Assembly: GCA_964651705.1 (NCBI GenBank) | Contig: CAZYWZ010000021.1 | Span: 1-64,000, forward strand | Direction of reading: 5' to 3' | DNA from: JADLBR01 sp964651705 | GTDB lineage: Bacteria; Verrucomicrobiota; Verrucomicrobiia; JADLBR01 | DNA: 64,000 nt | In this document: positions 16,237 through 24,525 of the stretch, in pieces | How positions within the stretch are numbered: position 1 is the first letter of the stretch | Layout: each line of letters opens with the position of its first letter | Notes under the pieces: generated by a model | Database searches by the model: none | The model's input: the letters and a program-made list of their open reading frames with translations, nothing else | Told to the model about the DNA's origin: nothing | Position numbers and translations under genes: made by a program

Positions 16237-17322
16237 TCACCGCCGCTGCCGCACCACCCGGACGCGGTGCGTCGAGGTGTCGCCGACGTACACCGAGCCA
16301 TCGGCATCCACGAAAATCCCATGCAGGCGATTCATCCCGCACGCGAGCGGGTCGCCCTCCGGGCCGTCGCCCGGTGCGCCCGTGCCCGCGAGCAACTCCA
16401 GCGTCCCCCGCCTGATGTCGATCATCCGGACGCTGTGGCTCTCGGTGTCGGCGAGATAGACGTTTCCATCCGGCCCGATCGCGATGCCCTTCGGCCCAGA
16501 TAGCGTCGCCTCCTTCGCCGGGCCACCGTTGCCGGTGAAACCCGGCTTCCCGGTGCCGGCGACGTGGTGGATCGTGCCCGCCTTCATGTCCAGCCGGTAC
16601 ACGCGGTTGCCCTCGCGCAAGGCGAGCCACAGGTCGCCCCGCGCGTCAAAGTCGATGGCCCGCGGGCCGTTCAATGGCGCGCCCGCGATCTTCGCGCCGT
16701 CCGGCGTCGGCAGGCGCTCGCCGGTCCCGGCGAATGTCGTGATGGCCCCCGTCCCCATGTCCACCTTGCGGATCCGGTGATTGCCGATGTCGCAGACATA
16801 GAGCGCGCCATCGGGGCCAAACTGGATGCTGTGCGGCGCCTTCATCTCCGCCCTGACCGCGGGCCCGCCGTCGCCGCCGAACCCCGCGGTCCCCGTCCCC
16901 GCCACCGTCGAAATCACGCCCGTCCTCCCATCCACCCGGCGCACCACGTTGTTCTTCATCTCCACGAAAAATAGATTCCCACCGCGATCGAAACGGATCT
17001 CGTACGGCTCGTTCAGTTCGGCCTTCGTCGCCTTGCCCCCATCGCCCGAATACCCCTTCCTCCCGCACCCGGCCACCGTCGTGATCTTCCCATCCGTCCC
17101 GACCCGTCGTATGGCGTGGTTCCCCGTGTCGCAAACGTAGATCGCCCCGTCCGGCCCCCGCACCACCCCGAATGGCCCATTCAGTCGCGCCCCCGTCGCC
17201 TTACCCCCGTCCCCCGAGTACCCCCTCTCCCCAGTCCCCGCTATCGTCGCGATCTCCCACTTCGCCTCGGCCAAGGCAACCGCCCCCATGAGCACCAACC
17301 CCACCATCACTCGTGCAGCCAT
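16237..17322 (-). CDS. Secreted NHL-repeat beta-propeller protein
   Basis: A 361-residue protein with a signal peptide (VMVGLVLMGAVALAEA). It then has about six repeated blades of the form TIAGTGERGYSGDGG, then a GPDGAIYVCDTGNHAIRRV element; related blades are TVAGCGRKGYSGDGG, TVAGTGTAGFGGDGG and HVAGTGKPGFTGNGG. This is an NHL six-blade propeller. Such propellers bind ligands or proteins and some have enzymatic activity; nothing here fixes the function. It is upstream of GH10 on the same strand, but GH10 has its own upstream block. Confidence 0.88.
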   Translation of the reverse strand: MAARVMVGLVLMGAVALAEAKWEIATIAGTGERGYSGDGGKATGARLNGPFGVVRGPDGAIYVCDTGNHAIRRVGTDGKITTVAGCGRKGYSGDGGKATKAELNEPYEIRFDRGGNLFFVEMKNNVVRRVDGRTGVISTVAGTGTAGFGGDGGPAVRAEMKAPHSIQFGPDGALYVCDIGNHRIRKVDMGTGAITTFAGTGERLPTPDGAKIAGAPLNGPRAIDFDARGDLWLALREGNRVYRLDMKAGTIHHVAGTGKPGFTGNGGPAKEATLSGPKGIAIGPDGNVYLADTESHSVRMIDIRRGTLELLAGTGAPGDGPEGDPLACGMNRLHGIFVDADGSVYVGDTSTHRVRVVRQRR

Positions 17323-17399
17323 AGATCTCCCCCCACCCTAGAAAAACCAGCCGCCAATTCAACCCAATCCCGCCTTCCCCGCGCGCGAGTGGGCCGTGA

Positions 17400-17475
17400 G
17401 GCAGACATTCTTGTCTGCCCCCGTCGGCCCAGCGTCGCCGGTGCGGGCGACCCGCCCGCCTCCGGCGGAGCCCGA
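17400..17475. repeat. Dispersed repeat of the GCAGACATTCTTG family, intergenic copy
   Basis: A perfect 8-bp hairpin GGCAGACA-TTCT-TGTCTGCC lies at 17400-17419, followed by a GC-rich tract with CGACCCGCCCGCCTCCGGCG. A related copy sits inside the MFS gene at 43524-43577. From memory, translations of this repeat (QTFLSA, ADILVC) appear in many predicted verrucomicrobial proteins. It occupies the middle of the 17323-17535 gap. Confidence 0.8.
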
Positions 17476-17535
17476 CCGCCCACCGCCACCCATTTTCCGC
17501 GTGTCCCTCGCACGCCCACCCGCTACCCTTGACCC

Positions 17536-17730
17536 ATGCGCCTACAGCAGAACCAGATCTGGAAATCGGGCGATGCCTACCTCCGCATCGTTCGCCTCGA
17601 GCGACTCCGGGTCGAATACAAGAGCCTGACGGACCCCGCCTCGCGCGAGGGCACCCACCACACCGTCACCAAGAAGGCATTCTGCCGCATGCTCAAGGGC
17701 GCCGCGCTCGTCACGGCCACGGCGCCATGA
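17536..17730 (+). CDS. Small conserved-looking protein coupled to the antiporter gene
   Basis: A 64-residue protein beginning MRLQQNQIWKSGDAYLRIVR, predicted as mostly beta-strand followed by a helix (TKKAFCRMLKGA). I associate short proteins of this type with Verrucomicrobiota but know no function. Its TGA overlaps the antiporter ATG (ATGA at 17727-17730), which argues that it is translated and coupled. The sequence has no signal peptide or membrane segment. Confidence 0.65.
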   Translation: MRLQQNQIWKSGDAYLRIVRLERLRVEYKSLTDPASREGTHHTVTKKAFCRMLKGAALVTATAP

Positions 17731-20045
17731 CGGGACTCCTATTCATCCGCGATCTCGCAGTCGTGCTGCTCATCGCGGGCGGCGTCGCCTGGCTCTGCCA
17801 GCGCCTCGGGCTATCGGCCGTCGTGGGATATCTACTGGCCGGCATGATCATCGGTCCGCACACGCCCCCGTTCGCACTCGTCGCCGACCTCGACCGCGTC
17901 CAGACCCTCGCGCAAGTCGGGCTCGTATTCCTCATCTTTTCCATCGGCCTGAACCTGAGCATCAGCCGCCTGAAACGCCTCGGGCTGCCGGTCATTATCG
18001 CGACCGTCGTCGGCGCGATCATCGTGCTCAACGGCGGCCGGCTCTTCGGCTGGGCGGTGGGCTGGGGCGGAACCGGCAGCCTGTTTCTGGCCGCCATGCT
18101 CATGGTCTCCAGCTCCGCCATCATCGGCAAGGTGCTCGAGGAATTGAATCTCACCCACGAGCGCGCCGGCCAACTGGCCCTCGGGGTCACCGTGCTGGAG
18201 GACGTCGTGGCCATCACCATGTTGACGCTGCTGACGTCGGTCGCGCAATTCGGCGGCGACGCCCCGCCCGCGCTCGCCCCCGCCCTCGGCACGCTGGCCG
18301 CGTTCATCGCGCTCCTCGCACTCCTGTCGCTGCTGGTCATCCCAGGCCTGCTGGCCCGCGTCAGCCGAGATGGCCAGCCCGAGATCCGGACGCTCTTGGT
18401 CGGCGGCCTCTTGCTCTCCCTCGCCTGGCTCGCGGCCCGGGCGGGCTATTCGCTGGCCCTCGGCGCGTTCCTCTTCGGCGCGATCGTTGGCAGCACCCAA
18501 TATCGGGTGGACATCCAGCGCGCCTTCGAGGGCCTGGGTCAGACCTTCGGGGCGGTTTTCTTCGTGGCCATCGGCATGCTGGTGGACATACGGCTCCTCC
18601 TGGAGGCGTGGCCCCTGGTGCTGGGGGTGGCGGCGCTCGCCCTGCTCCTTCGCCCCATCGCCTGCGCCCTCGGGTTCCTGGCCGTCGGAAACACCACCCG
18701 GGAGTCCCTCCAGGCGGGCCTCATCCTCACGCCCCTCGGCGAATTCAGTTTCATCATCGCCCAACTCGGCGTATCGAGCGGCCACCTGCCCCAGGCGGCC
18801 TATCCCGTCGCCGTCGGCGCCTCGCTGCTCACCTCGCTGGCCTCGCCCATCCTCGCGCGCCGCGCCGAGCCACTCAGCCACTATATCATGCGCGCCGAAC
18901 CTCCCCGTCTCCGCCAGTGGCTGGGCCTCTATCACGACTGGCTGATTCGCCTCCGCGGCCAGCAGCCCCACGGCTCCCTCTGGAAATTGACGAACAAGCG
19001 CCTCCTCCAGATCGGCCTCTACGTCCTGGCCGTCTCGGCATTGCTCCTCTTGGCCGAGCCGATCTACGGGCGTGCCGTCGCGCACCTCGGGCACCTGCGC
19101 CTCCCGGCGCGCGCCATCCAGGTGATGTTCTGGGGCGGCTTCGGCCTCCTGTTGCTCGGCCCCCTCATCGCGATCTGGCGCAACATCGCCGCGCTGGCGA
19201 TGATCCTCTCCGAGGCCGCCACGTCCGGCCCGTTCCCGAGGGGATCCGCGCGCCGCCTGCTGGAGATGGCGCTCCGCGGCGCGGCGCTCGCGGCGCTCGC
19301 GGCCTGGTTGCTGGCCCTCCTGCCCGTGTCCTTCCTGTCCCCAGGCACCATCGCCATTTTCGTGATCGCCCTCGCCATCGTCGCCGCGATCTTTTGGCGT
19401 CGCCTCGTGCACCTCCAGAGCCTGGTGGAAATCCAACTCCGGGATGAGTTCGCCCGCGCCAGCCATGCCGCCGCGACATCGGCTTGGCCGTCCACGCTCC
19501 CCCAACAGTCCGCCGACTGGAGTCTGGACATCGAGGAGATCACCCTGCCGGGCGACTCCGCCCACGCGGGCAAGACGCTGGGACAGCTTGCCACGCGCGC
19601 CAGGTTCGGTTGCTCGGTGGTTGGCATCGACAGACAGGGTTACGGCATCGTCAACCCCAGCGCCGATACCGTGCTGTTTCCCAGGGACAGGCTCCTGCTC
19701 TTGGGCGATGCCGACCAGTTGGCCCGCGCCGGCCGCGAGCTGACCTCCGGATCCGCCATGTCCGACTCGCCCACCAGTTTTGACGAGCTCACCATGGAGA
19801 CACTCACCGTGCCCCTGAGGAGCCCGCTCTCGGGCAAAACCTTCGTCGAACTGGATCTCATCCGCAGGGTCGGCATCCAGATCGGCGCCATCCGCCGGGG
19901 CCCAGACCACCAGATCCTCCCGCGCGGCCACGACCGATTCGCCGATGGCGATGAGTTGCTCGTCCTCGGAACCCCCGCCCAGATCTCCGCGTTCGCCGCC
20001 CTGCTGTCCCCGCGGCCAACCGACGCACCAGACCCGCCCCCTTGA
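17727..20045 (+). CDS. Kef-type cation:proton antiporter with C-terminal RCK_C domains
   Basis: Inner-membrane CPA2-family antiporter, probably K+/H+. The ATG at 17727 gives 772 residues beginning MTGLLFIRDLAVVLLIAGGV. Residues 1-390 have the CPA2 fold: GYLLAGMIIGPHTPPF, VGLVFLIFSIGLNLS, MLMVSSSAIIGKVLEE, LALGVTVLEDVVAITML and TPLGEFSFIIAQLG. More membrane segments follow to about 560. The C-terminus has two TrkA_C (RCK_C) modules, each with a nucleotide- or ion-sensing-like strand such as DTVLFPRDRLLLLGD and FADGDELLVLGTP. No NAD-binding TrkA_N domain is evident, unlike KefB/KefC. Confidence 0.92.
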   Translation: MTGLLFIRDLAVVLLIAGGVAWLCQRLGLSAVVGYLLAGMIIGPHTPPFALVADLDRVQTLAQVGLVFLIFSIGLNLSISRLKRLGLPVIIATVVGAIIVLNGGRLFGWAVGWGGTGSLFLAAMLMVSSSAIIGKVLEELNLTHERAGQLALGVTVLEDVVAITMLTLLTSVAQFGGDAPPALAPALGTLAAFIALLALLSLLVIPGLLARVSRDGQPEIRTLLVGGLLLSLAWLAARAGYSLALGAFLFGAIVGSTQYRVDIQRAFEGLGQTFGAVFFVAIGMLVDIRLLLEAWPLVLGVAALALLLRPIACALGFLAVGNTTRESLQAGLILTPLGEFSFIIAQLGVSSGHLPQAAYPVAVGASLLTSLASPILARRAEPLSHYIMRAEPPRLRQWLGLYHDWLIRLRGQQPHGSLWKLTNKRLLQIGLYVLAVSALLLLAEPIYGRAVAHLGHLRLPARAIQVMFWGGFGLLLLGPLIAIWRNIAALAMILSEAATSGPFPRGSARRLLEMALRGAALAALAAWLLALLPVSFLSPGTIAIFVIALAIVAAIFWRRLVHLQSLVEIQLRDEFARASHAAATSAWPSTLPQQSADWSLDIEEITLPGDSAHAGKTLGQLATRARFGCSVVGIDRQGYGIVNPSADTVLFPRDRLLLLGDADQLARAGRELTSGSAMSDSPTSFDELTMETLTVPLRSPLSGKTFVELDLIRRVGIQIGAIRRGPDHQILPRGHDRFADGDELLVLGTPAQISAFAALLSPRPTDAPDPPP

Positions 20046-20077
20046 GCGACCCTACCCGCGCCCGACCCGCACGAACC

Positions 20078-21499
20078 TCACTGCCGCCTCCCCACAAAAT
20101 ACCCGCAGGATCCCAAATCCCACACCAGGCGCCCGTCCCCCGCCGACGCCTTCGTCTCGCTCTCGATCAGGGATACGCGCGCGGGCACCCACCCTTCCGG
20201 CAGGTCGACCGCCGCACGCACCTTCCGATTCGAGAGATTCGCCACGACCAGGATCTCCTCTCCCCCCGCACGGCGCAGGAACGACAGGACATCGTCCGGC
20301 CGATCGTTGTCCAGCCACACGACCTCGCCCCGGTGGAGTGCGGCCTCGTCGCGCCGCAGACGGCACAGCTCCTTATAGAACGCCCGCTTCGCCGCCGGCT
20401 TGGGCAGGCACCCGGCCGCCCAGCCGACCGGCCAGCGCGCGTAGATGCTCTGCGGGCTCGTGTCCCCGATCTCCTGACCATTGTAGAGCATCGGCACGCC
20501 GTCCAGCGTGAAATTCACGACCGACATCGCCGCCGCCCCCCGTTCCCCGCACACCACCTCGGCCCGCAGCATGTCGTTCACGATGTCGTGGTTCTCCGTG
20601 TACCGGAGCAGCCGCGCCCCCCGCGGACGCTCCCCGCGCGTCTTCTCCCACAGCGCGCGCAGCGATGACGCAGGCTCGCCCTTCTGGAAAACCGCGTGCA
20701 CCGCGCCCATCCACGAAAAGCTGTAATTGAGGTCGAACGCCTTCAGCTGGTCCTCCTTCCGCTGCCCCTCGGCAAGGATGACGATATCCGGGCGCAGCGG
20801 CTCCAGCCGCGCCCGGGCCTCCTCCCAAAAATCCAGCGGCACCGCGTCGGACACATCGCACCGGTATCCGTCGACCCCGAAATCCCTCACCCACCGCGCC
20901 ATGTTCGCCCACAGGTATTCCCGCAGCTCCCGGCACTCGAAATTCAGGCGCGGAAAATTCCACGACCCGGTCGCGGCCTTCCCGTCCGCACCCCGCTGGA
21001 TGAAACCCGGCCGATCCATCAGCGCCGACGTCGGCCCGCAGTGGAAATACACCAGGTCCATCAGCACCCGCAGGCCCAGCTTGTGCGCGGTATCGATGAA
21101 ATGGCGAAGATCGTCATCCGTCCCATACTCGGGATCGATCTTATTGTAATCCGAGATCCGGTACGGGTTGCGCGGGTTATTCGTCCCCGATGCTTTCTGC
21201 CGCTTGCTCCAGAACTCCTGCCGCATGTCGGGATCCGACAGATTGACCGGACTCAGGTAGAGGATCGTCGCGCCCAACTCCGCCACCTCCGGCAACCGCG
21301 CCGCCGCCGCCCGCATCGTCCCCTCCGGCGTGAAGCCCCGCAACCACACCTGGTACATCACCCCGCGCCCCAGCCATTCCGGCGAGGGACGCGCCTCCCG
21401 CGAACCCAGATCCTTCGGCGCCTCCGCCCCCCAGCCCACCATGCATCCCAGACCCGCCACCCAAAGGGCGCCAACCGACCTCAATCCATTCGTTCTCAT
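20078..21499 (-). CDS. Secreted alpha-amylase-family glycoside hydrolase, GH13
   Basis: A 473-residue protein with a signal peptide (VGALWVAGLGCMVGWGAEA). The GH13 regions are in order: VLMDLVYFHCG (region I), DGYRCDVSDAVP with the nucleophile Asp (II), IVILAEGQRK with the acid/base Glu (III), and LRYTENHDIVND (IV). A C-terminal beta domain ends at WDLGSCGYFVGRR. It is shorter than liquefying amylases. It would act on alpha-glucans, but substrate cannot be fixed. It is the last gene of the minus-strand carbohydrate region, has its own operator-like upstream block, and converges with the antiporter gene (32-nt gap). Confidence 0.92.
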   Translation of the reverse strand: MRTNGLRSVGALWVAGLGCMVGWGAEAPKDLGSREARPSPEWLGRGVMYQVWLRGFTPEGTMRAAAARLPEVAELGATILYLSPVNLSDPDMRQEFWSKRQKASGTNNPRNPYRISDYNKIDPEYGTDDDLRHFIDTAHKLGLRVLMDLVYFHCGPTSALMDRPGFIQRGADGKAATGSWNFPRLNFECRELREYLWANMARWVRDFGVDGYRCDVSDAVPLDFWEEARARLEPLRPDIVILAEGQRKEDQLKAFDLNYSFSWMGAVHAVFQKGEPASSLRALWEKTRGERPRGARLLRYTENHDIVNDMLRAEVVCGERGAAAMSVVNFTLDGVPMLYNGQEIGDTSPQSIYARWPVGWAAGCLPKPAAKRAFYKELCRLRRDEAALHRGEVVWLDNDRPDDVLSFLRRAGGEEILVVANLSNRKVRAAVDLPEGWVPARVSLIESETKASAGDGRLVWDLGSCGYFVGRRQ

Positions 21500-21580
21500 A
21501 GGCAGGGACCCATCATAGAAGACACGCCCGCCACCGCAAATGCATGAGTGAATTTCTCTGTTTCACATGTGAATCCATAC
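21500..21580 (-). promoter_or_regulatory. Conserved upstream block with operator TTCACATGTGAA, before GH13
   Basis: The palindrome TTCACATGTGAA is at 21562-21573, 63 nt upstream of the start codon. On the minus strand TTGCGG (21539-21534) and TATGAT (21517-21512) are 16 nt apart. Besides the palindrome, the flank TGAATTT, the GCAAATGCAT-like tract, the CGCCCGCCAC tract and the sequence next to the ATG match the GH10 upstream block. The rest of the gap to 21660 holds a GCGGATAACGCGGA direct repeat and nothing else I recognise. Confidence 0.6.
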
Positions 21581-21660
21581 CGCGGCCCCTCCTGGAATTT
21601 CAAACCGCGGATAACGCGGATGCCGCAGGTCCTTCTCTGCAAGTAGGGAAGCCACCAGGG

Positions 21661-22974
21661 TCACGTTTCTGCCGCCGATCCCAAAATACACTCGCGCGCA
21701 TTCCCGTACGCGACGGCCCTAACCAACCCATGAAGCATCCCCTCATCCTCCGGCATCTCGCCGCGCTCCACCCTCTCGCCCAGCCAGTCGCACAGCACTC
21801 GGCGGAAGTACTCGTGCCTGACCATCGATAGGGGACTGCGCGAATCGGTCGTCATGCCGATGAAAGCGGAGAGCAGCCCATGGTTGGACAGCGCGTCGAG
21901 ATGCTGCCGGATGCCGTGGGCGTGATCGTTGTACCACCACGCGGGACCCAGCTGGATCTTGCCCCTGACGCCATCCTCCGCGAACGACCCGGTCAGCGTC
22001 GCCAGCGCCGCATAATCCGCGGGATTCAACGGATACAGGATCGTCCGCGGCAAAAGTCCCTCCCCCTCCAGGTCATCGAGGAATCGGCAGAGTCCGGCGA
22101 TGTCGCAGCGGTCCCCGATGGTCGCGTAGCCGCCGGCCGGTCCCGCGAGTTTCCGTAGTCGCGTGCTCGTCTCCCGCTGCGCGCCGAAGTGCAACTGCAG
22201 GATCCACCCCCTCCGCCCATACTCCCGCCCCAAGACCCGGAGCGCCCTGGAATCGAACCCGACGACAGCGTGGTCCGCGAGCCGGCAGCCCATCCGCGCG
22301 AAATGATCCAGGCACCCGACGACAGCGCCCGCATCATCCCCATCCACACCGTCCACCCGCAACGACGGAAGCACCCGCGTGACGCCGACACTCCTGTCCG
22401 AGTTCCCCGCTCCCCGGACGTCGGCGGGAGCCCCCGGCAGAGGCCCCCGCGTGATCGGCGACCCCGCCAGACGCGCGTGCGCCGCCAGATCATCCCCCGG
22501 ACGATCCGACGTGCACAGGCACGCCACATTGGCCCGCCCGATCAATCCCCGCGCGGAATAGCCCGCCTCGCGCAGCATCCCGTTGCACTTATCCCAGATG
22601 CGCCCCGCCGATTCGGGCGAGAGCAACTCCTCGATCCCAAAATACCGCTTCAGCTCCAGCGCCGTCCAATGGAACAGCGGGTTGCCCAGCGTCTCCGGCA
22701 CGGTCGCCGCCCAGGCGTCATACTTTTCCCTGTCGGCGGCGTCGCCCGTGACGAGTCGTTCGGGCACGCCCGCGATGCGCATCGCCCGATGCTTGTACGG
22801 ATCCTTGAGCACCCACAGGTGCGCGAGATTCTCGTAGGCCCGATCGTCCGCCAGATCCCCCGCATCCAGATGATTGTGAAAATCGATGATCGGCAACCCC
22901 TCCGCCACCCCGTGGTACAGGCGGCGCGCGACCTCCGATCGCAGCAGGAAATCGTCTTGGATGAACGACCTCAT
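21661..22974 (-). CDS. uxaC: Glucuronate (uronate) isomerase
   Basis: Isomerises D-glucuronate to D-fructuronate and D-galacturonate to D-tagaturonate in the cytoplasm. The 437-residue product has the amidohydrolase-type metal motif IIDFHNHLDAGD, the DPYKHRAMRIAGV motif, and the long C-terminal signature AWWYNDHAHGIRQHLDALS, then HGLLSAFIGMTTDSRSPLS and RHEYFRRVLCDWLG. It is about 30 residues shorter than E. coli UxaC. The ATG overlaps the GH28 stop (ATGA at 22971-22974), so pectin-type cleavage and uronate entry are translationally coupled. Confidence 0.95.
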   Translation of the reverse strand: MRSFIQDDFLLRSEVARRLYHGVAEGLPIIDFHNHLDAGDLADDRAYENLAHLWVLKDPYKHRAMRIAGVPERLVTGDAADREKYDAWAATVPETLGNPLFHWTALELKRYFGIEELLSPESAGRIWDKCNGMLREAGYSARGLIGRANVACLCTSDRPGDDLAAHARLAGSPITRGPLPGAPADVRGAGNSDRSVGVTRVLPSLRVDGVDGDDAGAVVGCLDHFARMGCRLADHAVVGFDSRALRVLGREYGRRGWILQLHFGAQRETSTRLRKLAGPAGGYATIGDRCDIAGLCRFLDDLEGEGLLPRTILYPLNPADYAALATLTGSFAEDGVRGKIQLGPAWWYNDHAHGIRQHLDALSNHGLLSAFIGMTTDSRSPLSMVRHEYFRRVLCDWLGERVERGEMPEDEGMLHGLVRAVAYGNARECILGSAAET

Positions 22975-24398
22975 CGCTTCTCCAGTGGCTTGACGCCCGC
23001 GCCCACAGCCGCGCGCAGGCCCTGCACGTCGAGGTCGGCCACGTCCTCGGCCACGATGGCCGGCCTCGCATCACCCGCCTCAAAGGAGAGATCCAGATTG
23101 TGGAGCCGCAGCCCATTCACGTGCCGGCAGTAGAAACCATAGGCCGGCAACATGCCAAACATGTCGCCCTTGGGATATGACGCCTCTTTCTCCGGCACCT
23201 GCCTCGCGGCATCCTCCGCACTCCCGCCGCCCGAAAACCGGATCCGGATATCGCGCAGGGTGACATTCTCCACGGGATGCCCCGGGATGCCGGTGACGGA
23301 GCAACCCACCGCGGCCGCGCCACTGGCCTGGACGTTGGATATCATGATGTCGCGCATCCGGCCCACCGGCGGCTTCTCACGCCCCGGCAGCGGGTTGGCC
23401 CGGTTCCCCAACCGCACGAAGATAGGCACCGCGACATCCCGCATCACGACACCCGACACGTGGATCCGCTCGCAGGCACCCCCGTCCACCTCCTCGATCG
23501 AGATCCCATCCCGCGTGTCATACACCACGCAATTGCTGAATGTGACGTCCTCGAATCCCCCCTGCGACTCCGTGCCCAGCTTGAGCGCCGACGCGGAACT
23601 CGACAGCGTGCAGTTCACCACCGCGACCCGGCGGCACGGGATGCCGGCGGTCGATTTCAGCACGATCGCGTCATCGCCGCTGTATATGTCGCAGTTCGCG
23701 ATGCGCACGCGATCGCAGCTGTCGATATCCATCCCATCCCGGTTCTCGCGGATGCGGCTGTGGATCGTGACCCCGTCGATGGTCACGTTCTTGCACGCCA
23801 GATAGTGCGATAGCCATCTCGCCGAATCCCGAAGCGTCAGGTCGCGCACCCTAACGTGTCGGCACTCGCTGAAACGGATCAGGTACGGACGCCCCCCGTC
23901 GTCGCCCTTCTTTGCGGGAAATAACTTGCCCTGACCATCGATAACTCCCCCACCCTCCAGCCCGATGTGCTCCTGCCCCTCGGCATAGATCAGGCTCTTG
24001 GTGAATCGGTCGCGATAGAGATAGGGGATCTTCGGCGTGATGCTCGGGTAGTCCGCGATATCCGCGCTGCCGAGCAACGTCGCCCCGTTCTCGACGCGCA
24101 GCGTGACATAACCCCGCAGGCGGATCGTCCCCGAAAGAAACACGCCCCCGCGCAGCACCACGGTCCCGCCCCCGGCCTCCGCGCAGGCATCGACCGCCGC
24201 CTGGATCGCCGCCGTGTCAACGGTGGTCCCGTCCGCCTTCGCGCCAAACTCGCGCGCATCCCAGGTTTCCCGGTTTTCCACCCCGGTCGCCGAGAGCGAC
24301 GTGGCAAACGGCAGGAATAGCACCAAGAAGAGCTGCTTCAACCACGAATGGACACGAATGGACACGAATGGAAATACCCTACACCTTCTGTATCCCAT
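22971..24398 (-). CDS. GH28-family polygalacturonase-like protein with variant active site
   Basis: Right-handed parallel beta-helix enzyme. It has FGAKADGTTVDTAAIQAAVD, then ENRDGMDIDSCDRVRIANCD and YSGDDAIVLKS, giving the three catalytic-type Asp residues of GH28. The usual GHG histidine motif is replaced by SASALKLGTESQGGF. The usual RIK basic motif is not evident. So it belongs to a divergent branch. A signal peptide (LFLVLFLPFATSLSA) is clear, but the start is not: an inverted-repeat element covers the 5' end. ATG 24398 lies inside that element with a weak GGTGGG upstream; TTG 24341 at its edge is the alternative. The frame stays open to 24656 without homology. Confidence 0.85.
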   Translation of the reverse strand: MGYRRCRVFPFVSIRVHSWLKQLFLVLFLPFATSLSATGVENRETWDAREFGAKADGTTVDTAAIQAAVDACAEAGGGTVVLRGGVFLSGTIRLRGYVTLRVENGATLLGSADIADYPSITPKIPYLYRDRFTKSLIYAEGQEHIGLEGGGVIDGQGKLFPAKKGDDGGRPYLIRFSECRHVRVRDLTLRDSARWLSHYLACKNVTIDGVTIHSRIRENRDGMDIDSCDRVRIANCDIYSGDDAIVLKSTAGIPCRRVAVVNCTLSSSASALKLGTESQGGFEDVTFSNCVVYDTRDGISIEEVDGGACERIHVSGVVMRDVAVPIFVRLGNRANPLPGREKPPVGRMRDIMISNVQASGAAAVGCSVTGIPGHPVENVTLRDIRIRFSGGGSAEDAARQVPEKEASYPKGDMFGMLPAYGFYCRHVNGLRLHNLDLSFEAGDARPAIVAEDVADLDVQGLRAAVGAGVKPLEKR

Positions 24399-24481
24399 CG
24401 ATCCCACCATCTGTTTGGCGAAGCCGCCGTCAACCCCAGTTACTATTTCATTAGTGTCCATTCGTGTCCATTCGTGGTTGA
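24338..24481. repeat. MITE-like element with perfect 28-bp terminal inverted repeats
   Basis: The left end (24338-24365) reads TCAACCACGAATGGACACGA and continues ATGGACAC. The right end (24454-24481) is its exact reverse complement. Within each end the unit ATGGACACGA is repeated. The 88-bp interior has no gene of its own. From memory, HEWTRMDTN-type translations of such repeats are common in PVC-group genomes. It overlaps the 5' end of the GH28 gene. Confidence 0.9.
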
Positions 24482-24525
24482 CAACTCCGGGTTCAACAAT
24501 TCCGCTAATGATGCCAGAACTCGTT

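Noticed and set aside
17396..17629. Small + strand frame with QTFLSAPVG
   Set aside because: It is the translation of a dispersed palindromic repeat and overlaps the start of the better-supported 64-residue gene in another frame.
17832..19931. Long open frame on the - strand
   Set aside because: Antisense to the Kef-type antiporter; composed of Gln/Glu/Gly-rich shadow sequence.
21600..21660. Riboswitch or terminator between the amylase upstream block and uxaC
   Set aside because: Only a short GCGGATAACGCGGA direct repeat is visible, without a stable stem followed by T residues.
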